From Rhodospirillales bacterium (GTDB lineage: Bacteria; Pseudomonadota; Alphaproteobacteria; Rhodospirillales; CAMCUA01): 52,570 nt of DNA. The notes beneath the pieces are model-generated. The model worked only from the letters and a program-made list of their open reading frames with translations, did no database searches and was not told the origin of the DNA. The stretch covers positions 1-52,570 of the forward strand of contig CANITX010000003.1 in the NCBI GenBank assembly GCA_947470575.1. Reading direction: 5' to 3'. This document shows positions 26,374 to 33,704 of the stretch, in pieces (positions within the stretch are counted from its first letter, which is position 1; every line of letters begins with the position of its first letter). A program made the translations under genes and the position numbers.

Positions 26374-27471
26374 CTATTCGCCCCGGAAGTACGTCTTGAA
26401 CAACTCCACCGACTTGGGCGTCATCTGCGCCTCCTTCACCGCATCCACCACCAGTTCCTTCTGGTTGTTCATGGCCGGTACGGTCCAGCGCAGCTCGGGC
26501 AGCGGTTCGGCCTTGGGGTGCGACGGATTGTAGCCGGCTTCGACCAGAGCTTTCTGGCCGCCGTCCTTGTCCAGCATCCAGTCCATGAACAGCATGGCGG
26601 CATGGGGATGCGGTGCGCCCTTGAGCAGCGCGATGCCGCTGGTCTTGGTCAGTGCCGGTTCATAGTTGGCCCCGTCGATCGGCGCGCCGTCGGCCTTCAG
26701 CCGGCCGATGACGTGCATCGCCGAAGCGAAGGAGAAGGCATATTCGCCCAATACCGTCTGGTCGATGACCTCGTTGGTCGAGCCGAGCGAGGTGCGGATA
26801 TCCAGCTTAGCGAGCTTCTTCAGGAATTCGACGGTCTTGTCCTCGCCCCACATCAGGCGCCAGTGGGTGATCAGGCGCGGTCCGCCGGAAACCGCCGTGT
26901 TCGGCCAGATCAGCTTGCCTTTGAACTTAGGATCGATATTGACTAGGTCTTCCCACGATTTCGGCGCCTCCTCGGGCTTCACCAGATTGGTATTCCAGGC
27001 GATGCCGACCCAACCTGTTCGGAAGCCGACCCACTCGCCGGCCTTGTCGATATAGTCCTGGTTGTATTCCTCGAGTCGGGGCGACCAGAAGGGCTGCAAC
27101 AGGCCCGAACCGCTCAGGCTGTCGACGTTGCCGGCGGCCACCGCGTCGACGCGCACCGAGTTGGCGCGCTTTTCCGCCTGCATGCGCTGCATGCTCTGGG
27201 CTGCTGTCGAAAAAATGAACTCCGCCTTCAGGAAGGGATACTTCTTGGCGAAGGCTTCGGTGACCGGACGCGATCCGGTGTCCACGTTCAAGGTGGAATA
27301 CCAGATCAGCTCGCCTTCCTTCTTGGCGCCTTCCTCCAGCAGCTTCTGGCGGTCGGGCCCCTTGTAATTGAAGATTTCGTCCGGGGTCAGGGAATAAGAC
27401 GGCGCTGCGCCGAAAAGAATAAGGACGGCCGCGGTGAAACCTGTGCCAAGCAACACTCTGGCGGACATCAT
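26374..27471 (-). CDS. ABC importer solute-binding protein (FbpA/AfuA-like fold)
   Basis: This 365-residue periplasmic protein has a signal peptide (MMSARVLLGTGFTAAVLILF, cleavage near SYS-LTP). Family features include ELIWYSTLN, EAFAKKYPFLKAEF, VGFRTGWVGIAWNTN and SGIALLKGAPHPHAAMLFMDW. The start at 27471 has GGGAGA six bases upstream; two ATG codons lie in tandem. It resembles iron(III)-binding proteins in layout, but the paired tyrosines that bind iron near the C-terminus are not visible (EAGYNPSHPK occupies the region), so a small organic ligand is equally likely. It pairs with the fused permease gene downstream. Confidence 0.85.
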   Translation of the reverse strand: MMSARVLLGTGFTAAVLILFGAAPSYSLTPDEIFNYKGPDRQKLLEEGAKKEGELIWYSTLNVDTGSRPVTEAFAKKYPFLKAEFIFSTAAQSMQRMQAEKRANSVRVDAVAAGNVDSLSGSGLLQPFWSPRLEEYNQDYIDKAGEWVGFRTGWVGIAWNTNLVKPEEAPKSWEDLVNIDPKFKGKLIWPNTAVSGGPRLITHWRLMWGEDKTVEFLKKLAKLDIRTSLGSTNEVIDQTVLGEYAFSFASAMHVIGRLKADGAPIDGANYEPALTKTSGIALLKGAPHPHAAMLFMDWMLDKDGGQKALVEAGYNPSHPKAEPLPELRWTVPAMNNQKELVVDAVKEAQMTPKSVELFKTYFRGE

Positions 27472-27586
27472 GTCGTATCTCCCAGCCTGTAAAGACATCC
27501 GCGTTATTTTTTTGTCTTTTTAAGCGGCCGTCGCGGTTTTTGAATATTATTCAGGGACTTGGCCGTCTCAACTTGGCGAGGATGTC

Positions 27587-27608
27587 ATTTTGGGGGCAGC
27601 ACCAAAAT
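27587..27608. promoter_or_regulatory. Inverted repeat ATTTTGG-N8-CCAAAAT upstream of the importer operon
   Basis: Perfect 7-base arms lie about 115 bases before the solute-binding protein start, in a less GC-rich stretch (27505-27650). The dyad suits a dimeric regulator. A second dyad, CGACCG-N6-CGGTCG, is at 27656-27673. The 234-base gap from 27472 to 27705 holds no gene that I can see. Confidence 0.42.
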
Positions 27609-27705
27609 AACAATTTCGGCATGGACCGCATGATTTTTTACTATGCATTGGTCGCCGACCGATCGGCCGGTCGTTCCGGCCTGCTGTACCGAGAACGGCT
27701 GTGCC

Positions 27706-28026
27706 TTACGGACGGTTGCCGTCTGGCAGCTCGATGGTCAGCATCAACGTGCTCAGGCTCTTGCCATGCATGTCCTGGGCTAGCGAGCGGGTGACGCCGC
27801 CGCCGAGCGCACGCTCGATGACGAAGTTGAGTGCCTTGAGCTTCGGCAGTTCGTAGCGGGTGACCGGCCCACGGGCGATATGGGCATAGGCCGCCATCAC
27901 CCGTTCTGCCGTCAGCTCGCGGCGCAAGACCTCCCAGGCCGCCGCATCATAGGCGACGACCATGATGCTCGACGTATCGCCCTTGTCGCCGGCCCGTGAA
28001 TGGCCAAGATCGTAAACGCGCACCAT
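27706..28026 (-). CDS. AtuA-associated small protein (ferredoxin-fold type)
   Basis: This 106-residue cytosolic protein follows the AtuA-family gene with a one-base overlap (TGATG). It begins VRVYDLGHSRAGDKGDTSSI, the hallmark of the small partner that accompanies, or is fused to, DUF1446/AtuA proteins. The rest alternates short strands and helices and ends in TLMLTIELPDGNRP. In other genomes the two parts occur as one longer chain, so they probably form one complex. Catalytic role is unknown. It is the last gene of the four-gene minus-strand operon. Confidence 0.85.
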   Translation of the reverse strand: MVRVYDLGHSRAGDKGDTSSIMVVAYDAAAWEVLRRELTAERVMAAYAHIARGPVTRYELPKLKALNFVIERALGGGVTRSLAQDMHGKSLSTLMLTIELPDGNRP

Positions 28027-29372
28027 CAGCCGCCTTCCTCGATGAAAACTTCGGGGCGCACCAGCTCGCGCGGCAGCAGCAACGACTGTACGGCGAGGAT
28101 TTCGCGCACCGACGGTTCCGATGCGCCGCCGCCGCCGGCCGGGCCGTTGACGTGCATCGCCCGCGTCTCGAAGCCGACCGCCTCGGCCGCCTTGCGGTTC
28201 TCCGTGCGGCACGCGATGCGCAACCGTACTTCGTAAGGTTCCGGCTGGTTGGGCCGTTCGCCGTGCAGGCTGGAGATGCCGATCAGGTCGACCCGGGTTT
28301 CGGAATAGCTGAAGCCGCGCAGGCGCAGGCGTTCCTGTACCACCTCGGCACAGAGCTTGGCGCGCCCGACGGCATTGATGCCGGCATAGCTCACCTGGCC
28401 TTCGCCGATGTAGCCGTCCGTATAGCCGACCGTGACCTTGTAGAACGGCGTACGCGGCCAGCCCCGCGCGCCGCTGACGCGCACCCGGTTTTTCCCGTCC
28501 GACGTCAACTCGACGTCGGTGATGTCGAGCACGCAGTCGGGCGTGATGTAAGACGCCGGGTCGTGCATCTCGTAGAGCAATTGCTCGGTGCAGGTGGCAG
28601 CGTCCACCCGCCCGCCGCTGTCGGGCAGTTTGGTGATGACGACGCCGCCATCCGCCGCCACCTCGCCGATGGGGAAACCGCATCGAGCCAGATCCTCGAC
28701 ATCCTTTTTTCCCGGATCCGCGAAGCAGCCGCCCGTCACCTGCGCCGCGCATTCCAGCAGATGACCCGCCGCCGTCCCCGCCGCCAGCCGCTGCCAGTCA
28801 TCGTAATCCCAGTTGAAATGGTAAAGCGCCGGGGCCAGGAACAGCGACGGATCGGCAACGCGGCCCGTGACCGTCACCGGCGCGCCCAACGCCAGTGCCT
28901 GGCGCACCACGTCGGCGCCAAGATAGGCGTTGGCCGAGACCATGCGCGGCAATAGGCTCTCCACCGGCTCGCCGTTCTCCAGGATTTTCAGGTCGGGCCG
29001 GCGGCGTACCAGCTCGCTGACGTCGTCGCCTTGGACGACGGCACAGGCGATGTCGCCCAGACCCAGGTCGCGGGCGATACGTCGGGTCATGCGCGCCGCT
29101 GCCGGCGGGTTGGCGGCGCCCATGTTGGTCAGGATCCGCGTGCCGTTTTTCAGGCAGTCCGGCAGCACCGCCTCGAAGCGCATCGGCAGGTAAGGGGTAT
29201 AGCCGAGCTCCGGGTTCTTCTGCCGCGTCTGGTTCTCGCGCGCCACGGTACGCTCAGCCAGACACTCGAAGACCAGCCAGTCGATGGCGCCGCTCGCCGC
29301 CAGTTCGACGGCCGGGGCCAGCCGGTCGTCGGCGAAACCGGCACCGGCGCCGATGCGCAGCGGCTTACGCAC
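28026..29372 (-). CDS. Acyclic terpene utilization AtuA family protein (DUF1446)
   Basis: This 448-residue cytosolic protein starts MRKPLRIGAGAGFADDRLAP and carries family features: DWLVFECLAERTVA, TNMGAANPPAAAR, VTGRVADPSLFLAPALYHF, GHLLECAAQVTGG and the later PDCVLDITDVEL. AtuA is needed for citronellol/geranate catabolism in Pseudomonas, but most family members are uncharacterised. Here no other atu genes (geranyl-CoA carboxylase, AtuD) are near, so terpene use is not supported. Its start overlaps the end of the Gfo/Idh gene by 8 bases and its stop overlaps the small partner gene. Substrate is unknown; a CoA-ester or hydroxy-acid transformation is a guess. Confidence 0.85.
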   Translation of the reverse strand: MRKPLRIGAGAGFADDRLAPAVELAASGAIDWLVFECLAERTVARENQTRQKNPELGYTPYLPMRFEAVLPDCLKNGTRILTNMGAANPPAAARMTRRIARDLGLGDIACAVVQGDDVSELVRRRPDLKILENGEPVESLLPRMVSANAYLGADVVRQALALGAPVTVTGRVADPSLFLAPALYHFNWDYDDWQRLAAGTAAGHLLECAAQVTGGCFADPGKKDVEDLARCGFPIGEVAADGGVVITKLPDSGGRVDAATCTEQLLYEMHDPASYITPDCVLDITDVELTSDGKNRVRVSGARGWPRTPFYKVTVGYTDGYIGEGQVSYAGINAVGRAKLCAEVVQERLRLRGFSYSETRVDLIGISSLHGERPNQPEPYEVRLRIACRTENRKAAEAVGFETRAMHVNGPAGGGGASEPSVREILAVQSLLLPRELVRPEVFIEEGG

Positions 29373-30600
29373 TGCCGGCCTTCAGGTTGGCGTAGTTCAC
29401 GTCCGCCCAACCGCGCCGTTCCACCGAACGTTCGCTGGCGTCCAGAATGTCGTGGATCTTCAGCGCCTCCTTGAATCCGGGGGCATAGGGCGTGCCGTTG
29501 ACGATGGCCTCGTGGAAAGCGGCCCAGGCCTGCGCCACGTAATAGGCAGCGCGGCCTTCCGGGATGCCGGTCTTGGCTTCGCTGCGCGTCGGAATTTCAT
29601 CGAACAGCCGCTGCAGCCGCTCCGGCGGGATCGGGTCGGCCATGAACTTGTCCATGTCGATGCGGTTGCCGAACAGGCGCAGGCCGCCGCGATTGGGGTC
29701 GCCCTCGCCGGTCTCCTTGCTCCAGCCCTCGGTCGGCGCGAAGGATTGCAGCATCAGCATGCCCTCGGTGCCGTAGACCTCGAAGCGCTCGCCGCTGCCG
29801 AACCAGGCGGCGTTGCTGATGTGCAGCGAACCGCTGATGCCGTTCTCCATTTCCAACAGGAAACCCATGGTGTCGGCTTGGTCGCTTTTGATCGGGGCGC
29901 CGCCGTCCAGCGACGGGCGCTCGGGCACCTTGATCGACATGTCGGCGCAGATGCCGGTGATGTCGCAGCCGAGCACGGCAATGATGCGCTCCAGCCCCAG
30001 GCCACTGCGGTAGCCCGGATGGCCGCTGGAGGCGAGCTGGAAGATCCATTGCCGGTGCGACGGCCGGGGTACGATGTAGTTGCTGCCGTACATGCTGAGA
30101 TTGAACATCAGCGGCTGGCCGATGTAGCCCTCGGCCACTCGGCGCGCCATCTCCATGGCGGCGGGATGGTAGTGCTGCTGGTAGCCGAGCGCCGTCTTGA
30201 CGCCCTTCGCCGTGGCGATGGCGTACATCTCCTCGGCCTGTTTGACACTGATGCCGAGCGGCAGCTCGCAGTAGATGTGCTTGCCGGCCTTCAGCGCCGG
30301 CATCGTCGCCTCGTAGTGGCTGGCCGGACGGACGCAGGTGCAAACCACGTCGATTTCGGGCACCGCCGCGAGCATGCGCTCGACGCTGGCGAAGGCATGC
30401 GGCACGCCGAAGTGCTTAGCCGATTCGTCGGCCGATTCCTGGCGCCGCGTGCAGACGGCGACGACCTCGAAGCGTTCCGGTTGCGCCTTCAGCGCTGGCA
30501 GGTGGCCGCGGATGGCGAAATTCTCTCGCCCGTCGGCGCCATGCGCGAAACCGGCGCCGACGACGGCGACTTTCAATTTCTTCTCGGATGTTTTAGCCAC
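29365..30600 (-). CDS. Gfo/Idh/MocA-family NAD(P)-dependent oxidoreductase
   Basis: This 411-residue protein has an N-terminal Rossmann domain (LKVAVVGAGFAHG), VVAVCTRR, a CTCVRPASHYE loop and the GKHIYCELPLGISVKQAEEM signature with the family's EKP-like catalytic region written ELP: the usual lysine is replaced by Leu-Pro. I chose the GTG at 30600, preceded by GGAGGAG; the open frame to 30750 has no such site. It follows the TRAP-type binding protein gene by 49 bases. Family members oxidise or dehydrate sugars, inositols and related polyols. Loss of the catalytic Lys suggests a changed reaction, though this needs an alignment. Confidence 0.83.
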   Translation of the reverse strand: MAKTSEKKLKVAVVGAGFAHGADGRENFAIRGHLPALKAQPERFEVVAVCTRRQESADESAKHFGVPHAFASVERMLAAVPEIDVVCTCVRPASHYEATMPALKAGKHIYCELPLGISVKQAEEMYAIATAKGVKTALGYQQHYHPAAMEMARRVAEGYIGQPLMFNLSMYGSNYIVPRPSHRQWIFQLASSGHPGYRSGLGLERIIAVLGCDITGICADMSIKVPERPSLDGGAPIKSDQADTMGFLLEMENGISGSLHISNAAWFGSGERFEVYGTEGMLMLQSFAPTEGWSKETGEGDPNRGGLRLFGNRIDMDKFMADPIPPERLQRLFDEIPTRSEAKTGIPEGRAAYYVAQAWAAFHEAIVNGTPYAPGFKEALKIHDILDASERSVERRGWADVNYANLKAGSA

Positions 30601-30649
30601 GCGGCTCTCCTCCTGCGCTTTTCGGGGCGGTACCGTGAAACCCACGCCG

Positions 30650-31579
30650 TCACCCATCCTGGCTGGCCAGATAGCGCAGGGCGAGTTCGCGGTCCAGGGC
30701 GTCGATGCGCGGCTGCACGACGGGTGCCGCCGCGGCGCGGAAGGCGGCACGCTCCTCCGGGGTCAGATCGACGAAGCGGGTGCCGCCTTTTTCCAGTTCG
30801 GCGCGGCAGGTCACATCGTCCTCGGCGGCGAAGCGCCGCTGCGCCAGGGTCGCCGCGCGCGCCGCATCGTCCACCGCGTGGCGCAAGTCCGCCGGCCAAT
30901 TCTCGTAGGCCGTCCGGTTGCACAGGAACAAGGCGACGCCAAAGATATGCGCCGACACGGTCACATAGGGGTGATAGGCGTTCAGCCCGAAATGCAGCAG
31001 GTTGGTCAGCGGATTTTCCTGGCCGTCGACCTCGCCGCTGGCGACGACGCGCGGCAGATCCTTGGCATCTGTGACCACCGGCGTGAAGCCGACCGCCGCC
31101 AGCACGTCCTGGTAAATCTGGCTGTTCAGGGTGCGCATGCGCAATCCCCGGCAGTCCTCCGGCCGGCGCAGCGGCCGTCGCGCGTTGCTGAAGTGGCGAA
31201 AGCCGTTGTCCCAGAAGCCGAGCAGCCGAAAGGGCGTCCGCGCCGCGACCTCCGCGCTCAGGCGCGCGCCCACCTCGCCGTCGAGCGCCGCGAAAGCCTT
31301 CGCCCGGTCGTGGATGGCGAACGGCAGGTCGAGGATGCCGAGCAGGGGAACGCTGCCGGCCTGGGCGCTGGAGGCGTAATAACAAAAGCCGATCTCGTTC
31401 GCCGCCAGCATAGCGAACAGATCGGTCGAGGCACGGCCCTGCTGGGTGATATCGGGCATCAGCGCGAGGCTGGCCTCGCCGCTACAGAGCGCCGCCAGCC
31501 GCTCGGCGAACACCCGGCCGGCGCGGGTATGGACCGATGCCTCGGATTGATAGCCTGCGAAGGTGAGGTCCATCGGCAT
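30650..31579 (-). CDS. TRAP-type solute-binding protein lacking a signal peptide
   Basis: This 309-residue DctP-family protein begins MPMDLTFAGYQSEASVHTRAG, which already corresponds to the first strand of a mature binding protein. The family's core is clear: GLRMRTLNSQIYQDVLAAVG, TDAKDLPRVVASGEVDGQEN and PLTNLLHFGLNAYHPYVTVS. In-frame sequence upstream (polar and proline-rich, ending KPRY) does not supply a secretion signal, and no good ribosome site precedes either ATG (31579, 31573). No DctQ or DctM gene is near. It may be a cytosolic sensor or domain recruit, or a decayed gene. It heads the operon with the Gfo/Idh and AtuA genes. Confidence 0.78.
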   Translation of the reverse strand: MPMDLTFAGYQSEASVHTRAGRVFAERLAALCSGEASLALMPDITQQGRASTDLFAMLAANEIGFCYYASSAQAGSVPLLGILDLPFAIHDRAKAFAALDGEVGARLSAEVAARTPFRLLGFWDNGFRHFSNARRPLRRPEDCRGLRMRTLNSQIYQDVLAAVGFTPVVTDAKDLPRVVASGEVDGQENPLTNLLHFGLNAYHPYVTVSAHIFGVALFLCNRTAYENWPADLRHAVDDAARAATLAQRRFAAEDDVTCRAELEKGGTRFVDLTPEERAAFRAAAAPVVQPRIDALDRELALRYLASQDG

Positions 31580-31600
31580 GTACCGGGGTTTCAAGGGATC

Positions 31601-31630
31601 GGGAAGGTTTGGGGACCGGGAAGGCTTGGG
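31601..31630. repeat. Direct repeat GGGAAGGYTTGGG in a divergent promoter gap
   Basis: Two 13-base copies (31601-31613 and 31618-31630) differ at one base and start 17 bases apart, in the gap between the divergent TRAP-type and VOC genes. This could be a tandem regulator site. The evidence is only the repetition and position. Confidence 0.35.
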
Positions 31631-31691
31631 CCGAACGGCACCATCATCTATATGAGATGATCGTTCGACACGAAGCAAGAAGGAGCACGCG

Positions 31692-32174
31692 ATGGGTCTT
31701 CGCTTCATGGAGCATATCCTGATCCTCACCGACGATCCCGACGGCACGCGGGATTGGTGGTGCAAGGTGCTGGGCATGCGTGCCGGGGATCATCCGGAAT
31801 TCGGCTTTCCGGTACACTGGCTTTATATCGGCGATCAGGACGTGGTGCACATCGGCCAAGCCAAATTCTCCGCCCACCAGGACACCTACCTGAAGACGCC
31901 GAAGGACACCGACCTCGACGTCCCCGACGGCAGGCGCGGCAGCGGGCGCATCGATCACGTCTGCTTCAATTGCGATGACATGCCGGGTTTTCTCGCCCGC
32001 CTGACGGCCAACGACGTGGCCTTTAGCGAACGCAAGGCGCACAACTCCGACCTCTATCAGATTTTTTTCCGCGACCCGATCAACGGCATCAAGGTCGAGC
32101 TCAATTTCTCGGCCGAGGAAGCCGTGCGCGCCGGCCGCGTGCCGTCCTGGACGAGTACCGGCGCGACCGCGTGA
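31692..32174 (+). CDS. VOC superfamily (glyoxalase/dioxygenase-like) protein
   Basis: This 160-residue protein has two beta-alpha-beta-beta-beta modules: MEHILILTDDPDGTRDWWCKV first and GRIDHVCFNCDDMPGFLARL second. Possible metal ligands are His8, the His in IDHVCF and the Glu in GIKVELNFS. Family members include glyoxalases, epimerases, extradiol dioxygenases and resistance proteins, so no reaction can be assigned. AAGGAG lies just before the ATG. It is transcribed divergently from the TRAP-type/Gfo/AtuA operon and may act on an intermediate of that pathway. An inverted repeat pair follows the stop. Confidence 0.83.
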   Translation: MGLRFMEHILILTDDPDGTRDWWCKVLGMRAGDHPEFGFPVHWLYIGDQDVVHIGQAKFSAHQDTYLKTPKDTDLDVPDGRRGSGRIDHVCFNCDDMPGFLARLTANDVAFSERKAHNSDLYQIFFRDPINGIKVELNFSAEEAVRAGRVPSWTSTGATA

Positions 32175-32197
32175 CGGGCGTTACGTTACGGCGCGGG

Positions 32198-32294
32198 CTC
32201 ATCCTTCGAGACGGGCCTGCGGCCCTCCTCAGGATGAGGATTCGCTTTTTAACCTCACCCTGAGGAGGCCGCGTCAGCGGCCGTCTCGAAGGGT
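32198..32294. repeat. Inverted pair of palindromic repeats (alphaproteobacterial REP-like element)
   Basis: Two copies of a roughly 42-base unit face each other around an AT-rich spacer (ATTCGCTTTTTAA). Each runs CCTCANCCTGAGGAG, a GC hairpin (GGGCC-TGC-GGCCC in one; GGCCGC-GTCA-GCGGCC in the other) and GTCTCGAAGG. This unit is widespread between genes in alphaproteobacteria. It lies between convergent genes, where the long cruciform RNA could end transcription from both sides. It may also be mobile as a non-autonomous element. Confidence 0.8.
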
Positions 32295-32311
32295 CGGCCG
32301 GCGCCGCGACG

Positions 32312-33397
32312 TCAGCCGAGCGGCTGTATGCCCAATTCTCCGGCCAGTTTGTCCAACACCCGGCGCAATTCGGTATGGATCGGAATGCCGCCGGTCCGCC
32401 GTTCTAGGGTGATCCGTGCCAGCCGCTCGCCGGGTAAGCGGATTTCCGTCACTCCCGGCAACAGGTCGGACGACTTCATGGTGTCCCAGATGTCGTCGAC
32501 GCCTTGTTTGAATTCGTCGACATCGCAGAAGGCCGCGATGTCGATGGCGACGACGAAATGGCCGGTGTTGGTCACCGTCTTGCTGTCGGCGTTGAAGTCG
32601 ACCACGTCGCGGCCGAAGGCGGCACCGTTCAGCGTTCCGGCCAGCAGCCCGAACATCAAGGCCAAGCCATAGCCCTTCGGCCCGCCGATCGGCAGCAGGA
32701 AGCCGTCGTTGGAGCGCTTCGGATCGGTCAGCGGCTGGCCCTGGCGGTCGATCATCCAGCCTTCGGGCATGGTCTCGTTGCGCTGTGCCTTGGTTTTTAC
32801 CTTGCCATAGGCCGCCACCGTGGTCGCCATGTCGAGCACCATCGGCGGATGCTTCTTGCCGGGCACCGCGATGGCGATGGGATTGGTGCTGAGCAGCATG
32901 TCGATGCCGCCCCACGGCGGCAGATGATTGGCGCTGCCGACGGCGACGTAAAGCCCGATCATGTCGTGGGCCAGCGGCATGCGGGCATAGAGCGAGGCGG
33001 GGCCCGCGTGATTGCTGTGATGCGCGCCGACCCAGGCGATGCCGGCGGTCTTCGCCTTGGCGATGGCGATCTCGGCGGCGCGGCTCATCACCAGATGGCC
33101 GAGCGCATTGTCGCCGTCGAGCAGCGCCATGGCCGTGCGCTCGCGGTCGATCTTGATCTGCGGATGAGTGTTGATGCCGCCGTCGCGGATGCGCTTCACG
33201 TATTGCGCCAGCCGGAAGACGCCATGGCCCTCCGAGCCGATGGCGTCGGCTTCCGCCATCAACGTGGCCGCCCGTCGCGCCCCGCCGGCCTCGACCCCGA
33301 CGGCAACGAAGGCCGCCGCGATGAAGTCGGTCAGCTTGCCTTCCGTCACCACCAGCGGCGACGATGCCTTGTCCCCATGACCCGCTGTATCCGGCAT
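32312..33397 (-). CDS. Ldh family oxidoreductase (malate/L-lactate dehydrogenase fold)
   Basis: This 361-residue NAD(P)-dependent enzyme belongs to the malate/ureidoglycolate/sulfolactate dehydrogenase family, distinct from classical MDH. Signatures are ADAIGSEGHGVFRL, a HHSNHAGPASLYA catalytic loop, LLSTNPIAIAVPG, LDMATTVAAYGKV and GPKGYGLALMFGLLAG. It reduces or oxidises 2-hydroxy acids in the cytosol. I chose the ATG at 33397 (GGGAGA upstream). It is divergent from a family-5 binding protein gene. Sulfolactate or a similar acid would fit the many TauD-type genes nearby, but specificity is not readable. Confidence 0.88.
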   Translation of the reverse strand: MPDTAGHGDKASSPLVVTEGKLTDFIAAAFVAVGVEAGGARRAATLMAEADAIGSEGHGVFRLAQYVKRIRDGGINTHPQIKIDRERTAMALLDGDNALGHLVMSRAAEIAIAKAKTAGIAWVGAHHSNHAGPASLYARMPLAHDMIGLYVAVGSANHLPPWGGIDMLLSTNPIAIAVPGKKHPPMVLDMATTVAAYGKVKTKAQRNETMPEGWMIDRQGQPLTDPKRSNDGFLLPIGGPKGYGLALMFGLLAGTLNGAAFGRDVVDFNADSKTVTNTGHFVVAIDIAAFCDVDEFKQGVDDIWDTMKSSDLLPGVTEIRLPGERLARITLERRTGGIPIHTELRRVLDKLAGELGIQPLG

Positions 33398-33704
33398 CGC
33401 ATTTCTCCCTTGTCTCGACCCTGCCGCCAAGCTTGGACAGGCAAATCGATATACGGCAACCGCCGACCCCCGACAATCGCCCCCGGCCAACTCCAGCCGA
33501 ACGATCTTGACTCCGTCTGGCACTGGCAGAAGAGTCGGAAACTCAACAGGAGCGCTGCGTTCCGCAGCCGCCGCTCAAAATCAATCGGCGCGGACGCCAT
33601 AAGGCAAGGTTCAATGTTGCAGACGATGAGTGCCGCGTCGCTGCATGACGCCGGGCGCTTGTGGGCACAGCCGTCATCGCTGCGACCGTCTGGAGGATCG
33701 GGAT
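33398..33704. promoter_or_regulatory. Divergent intergenic region (Ldh gene and solute-binding protein copy 3)
   Basis: These 307 bases hold promoters for two divergent genes. A small hairpin GCTGCG-TTC-CGCAGC is at 33554-33568 and a TTGACT hexamer at 33508-33513. No matching -10 box sits 16-18 bases later, so I do not call a promoter. I see no credible gene. Confidence 0.4.
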
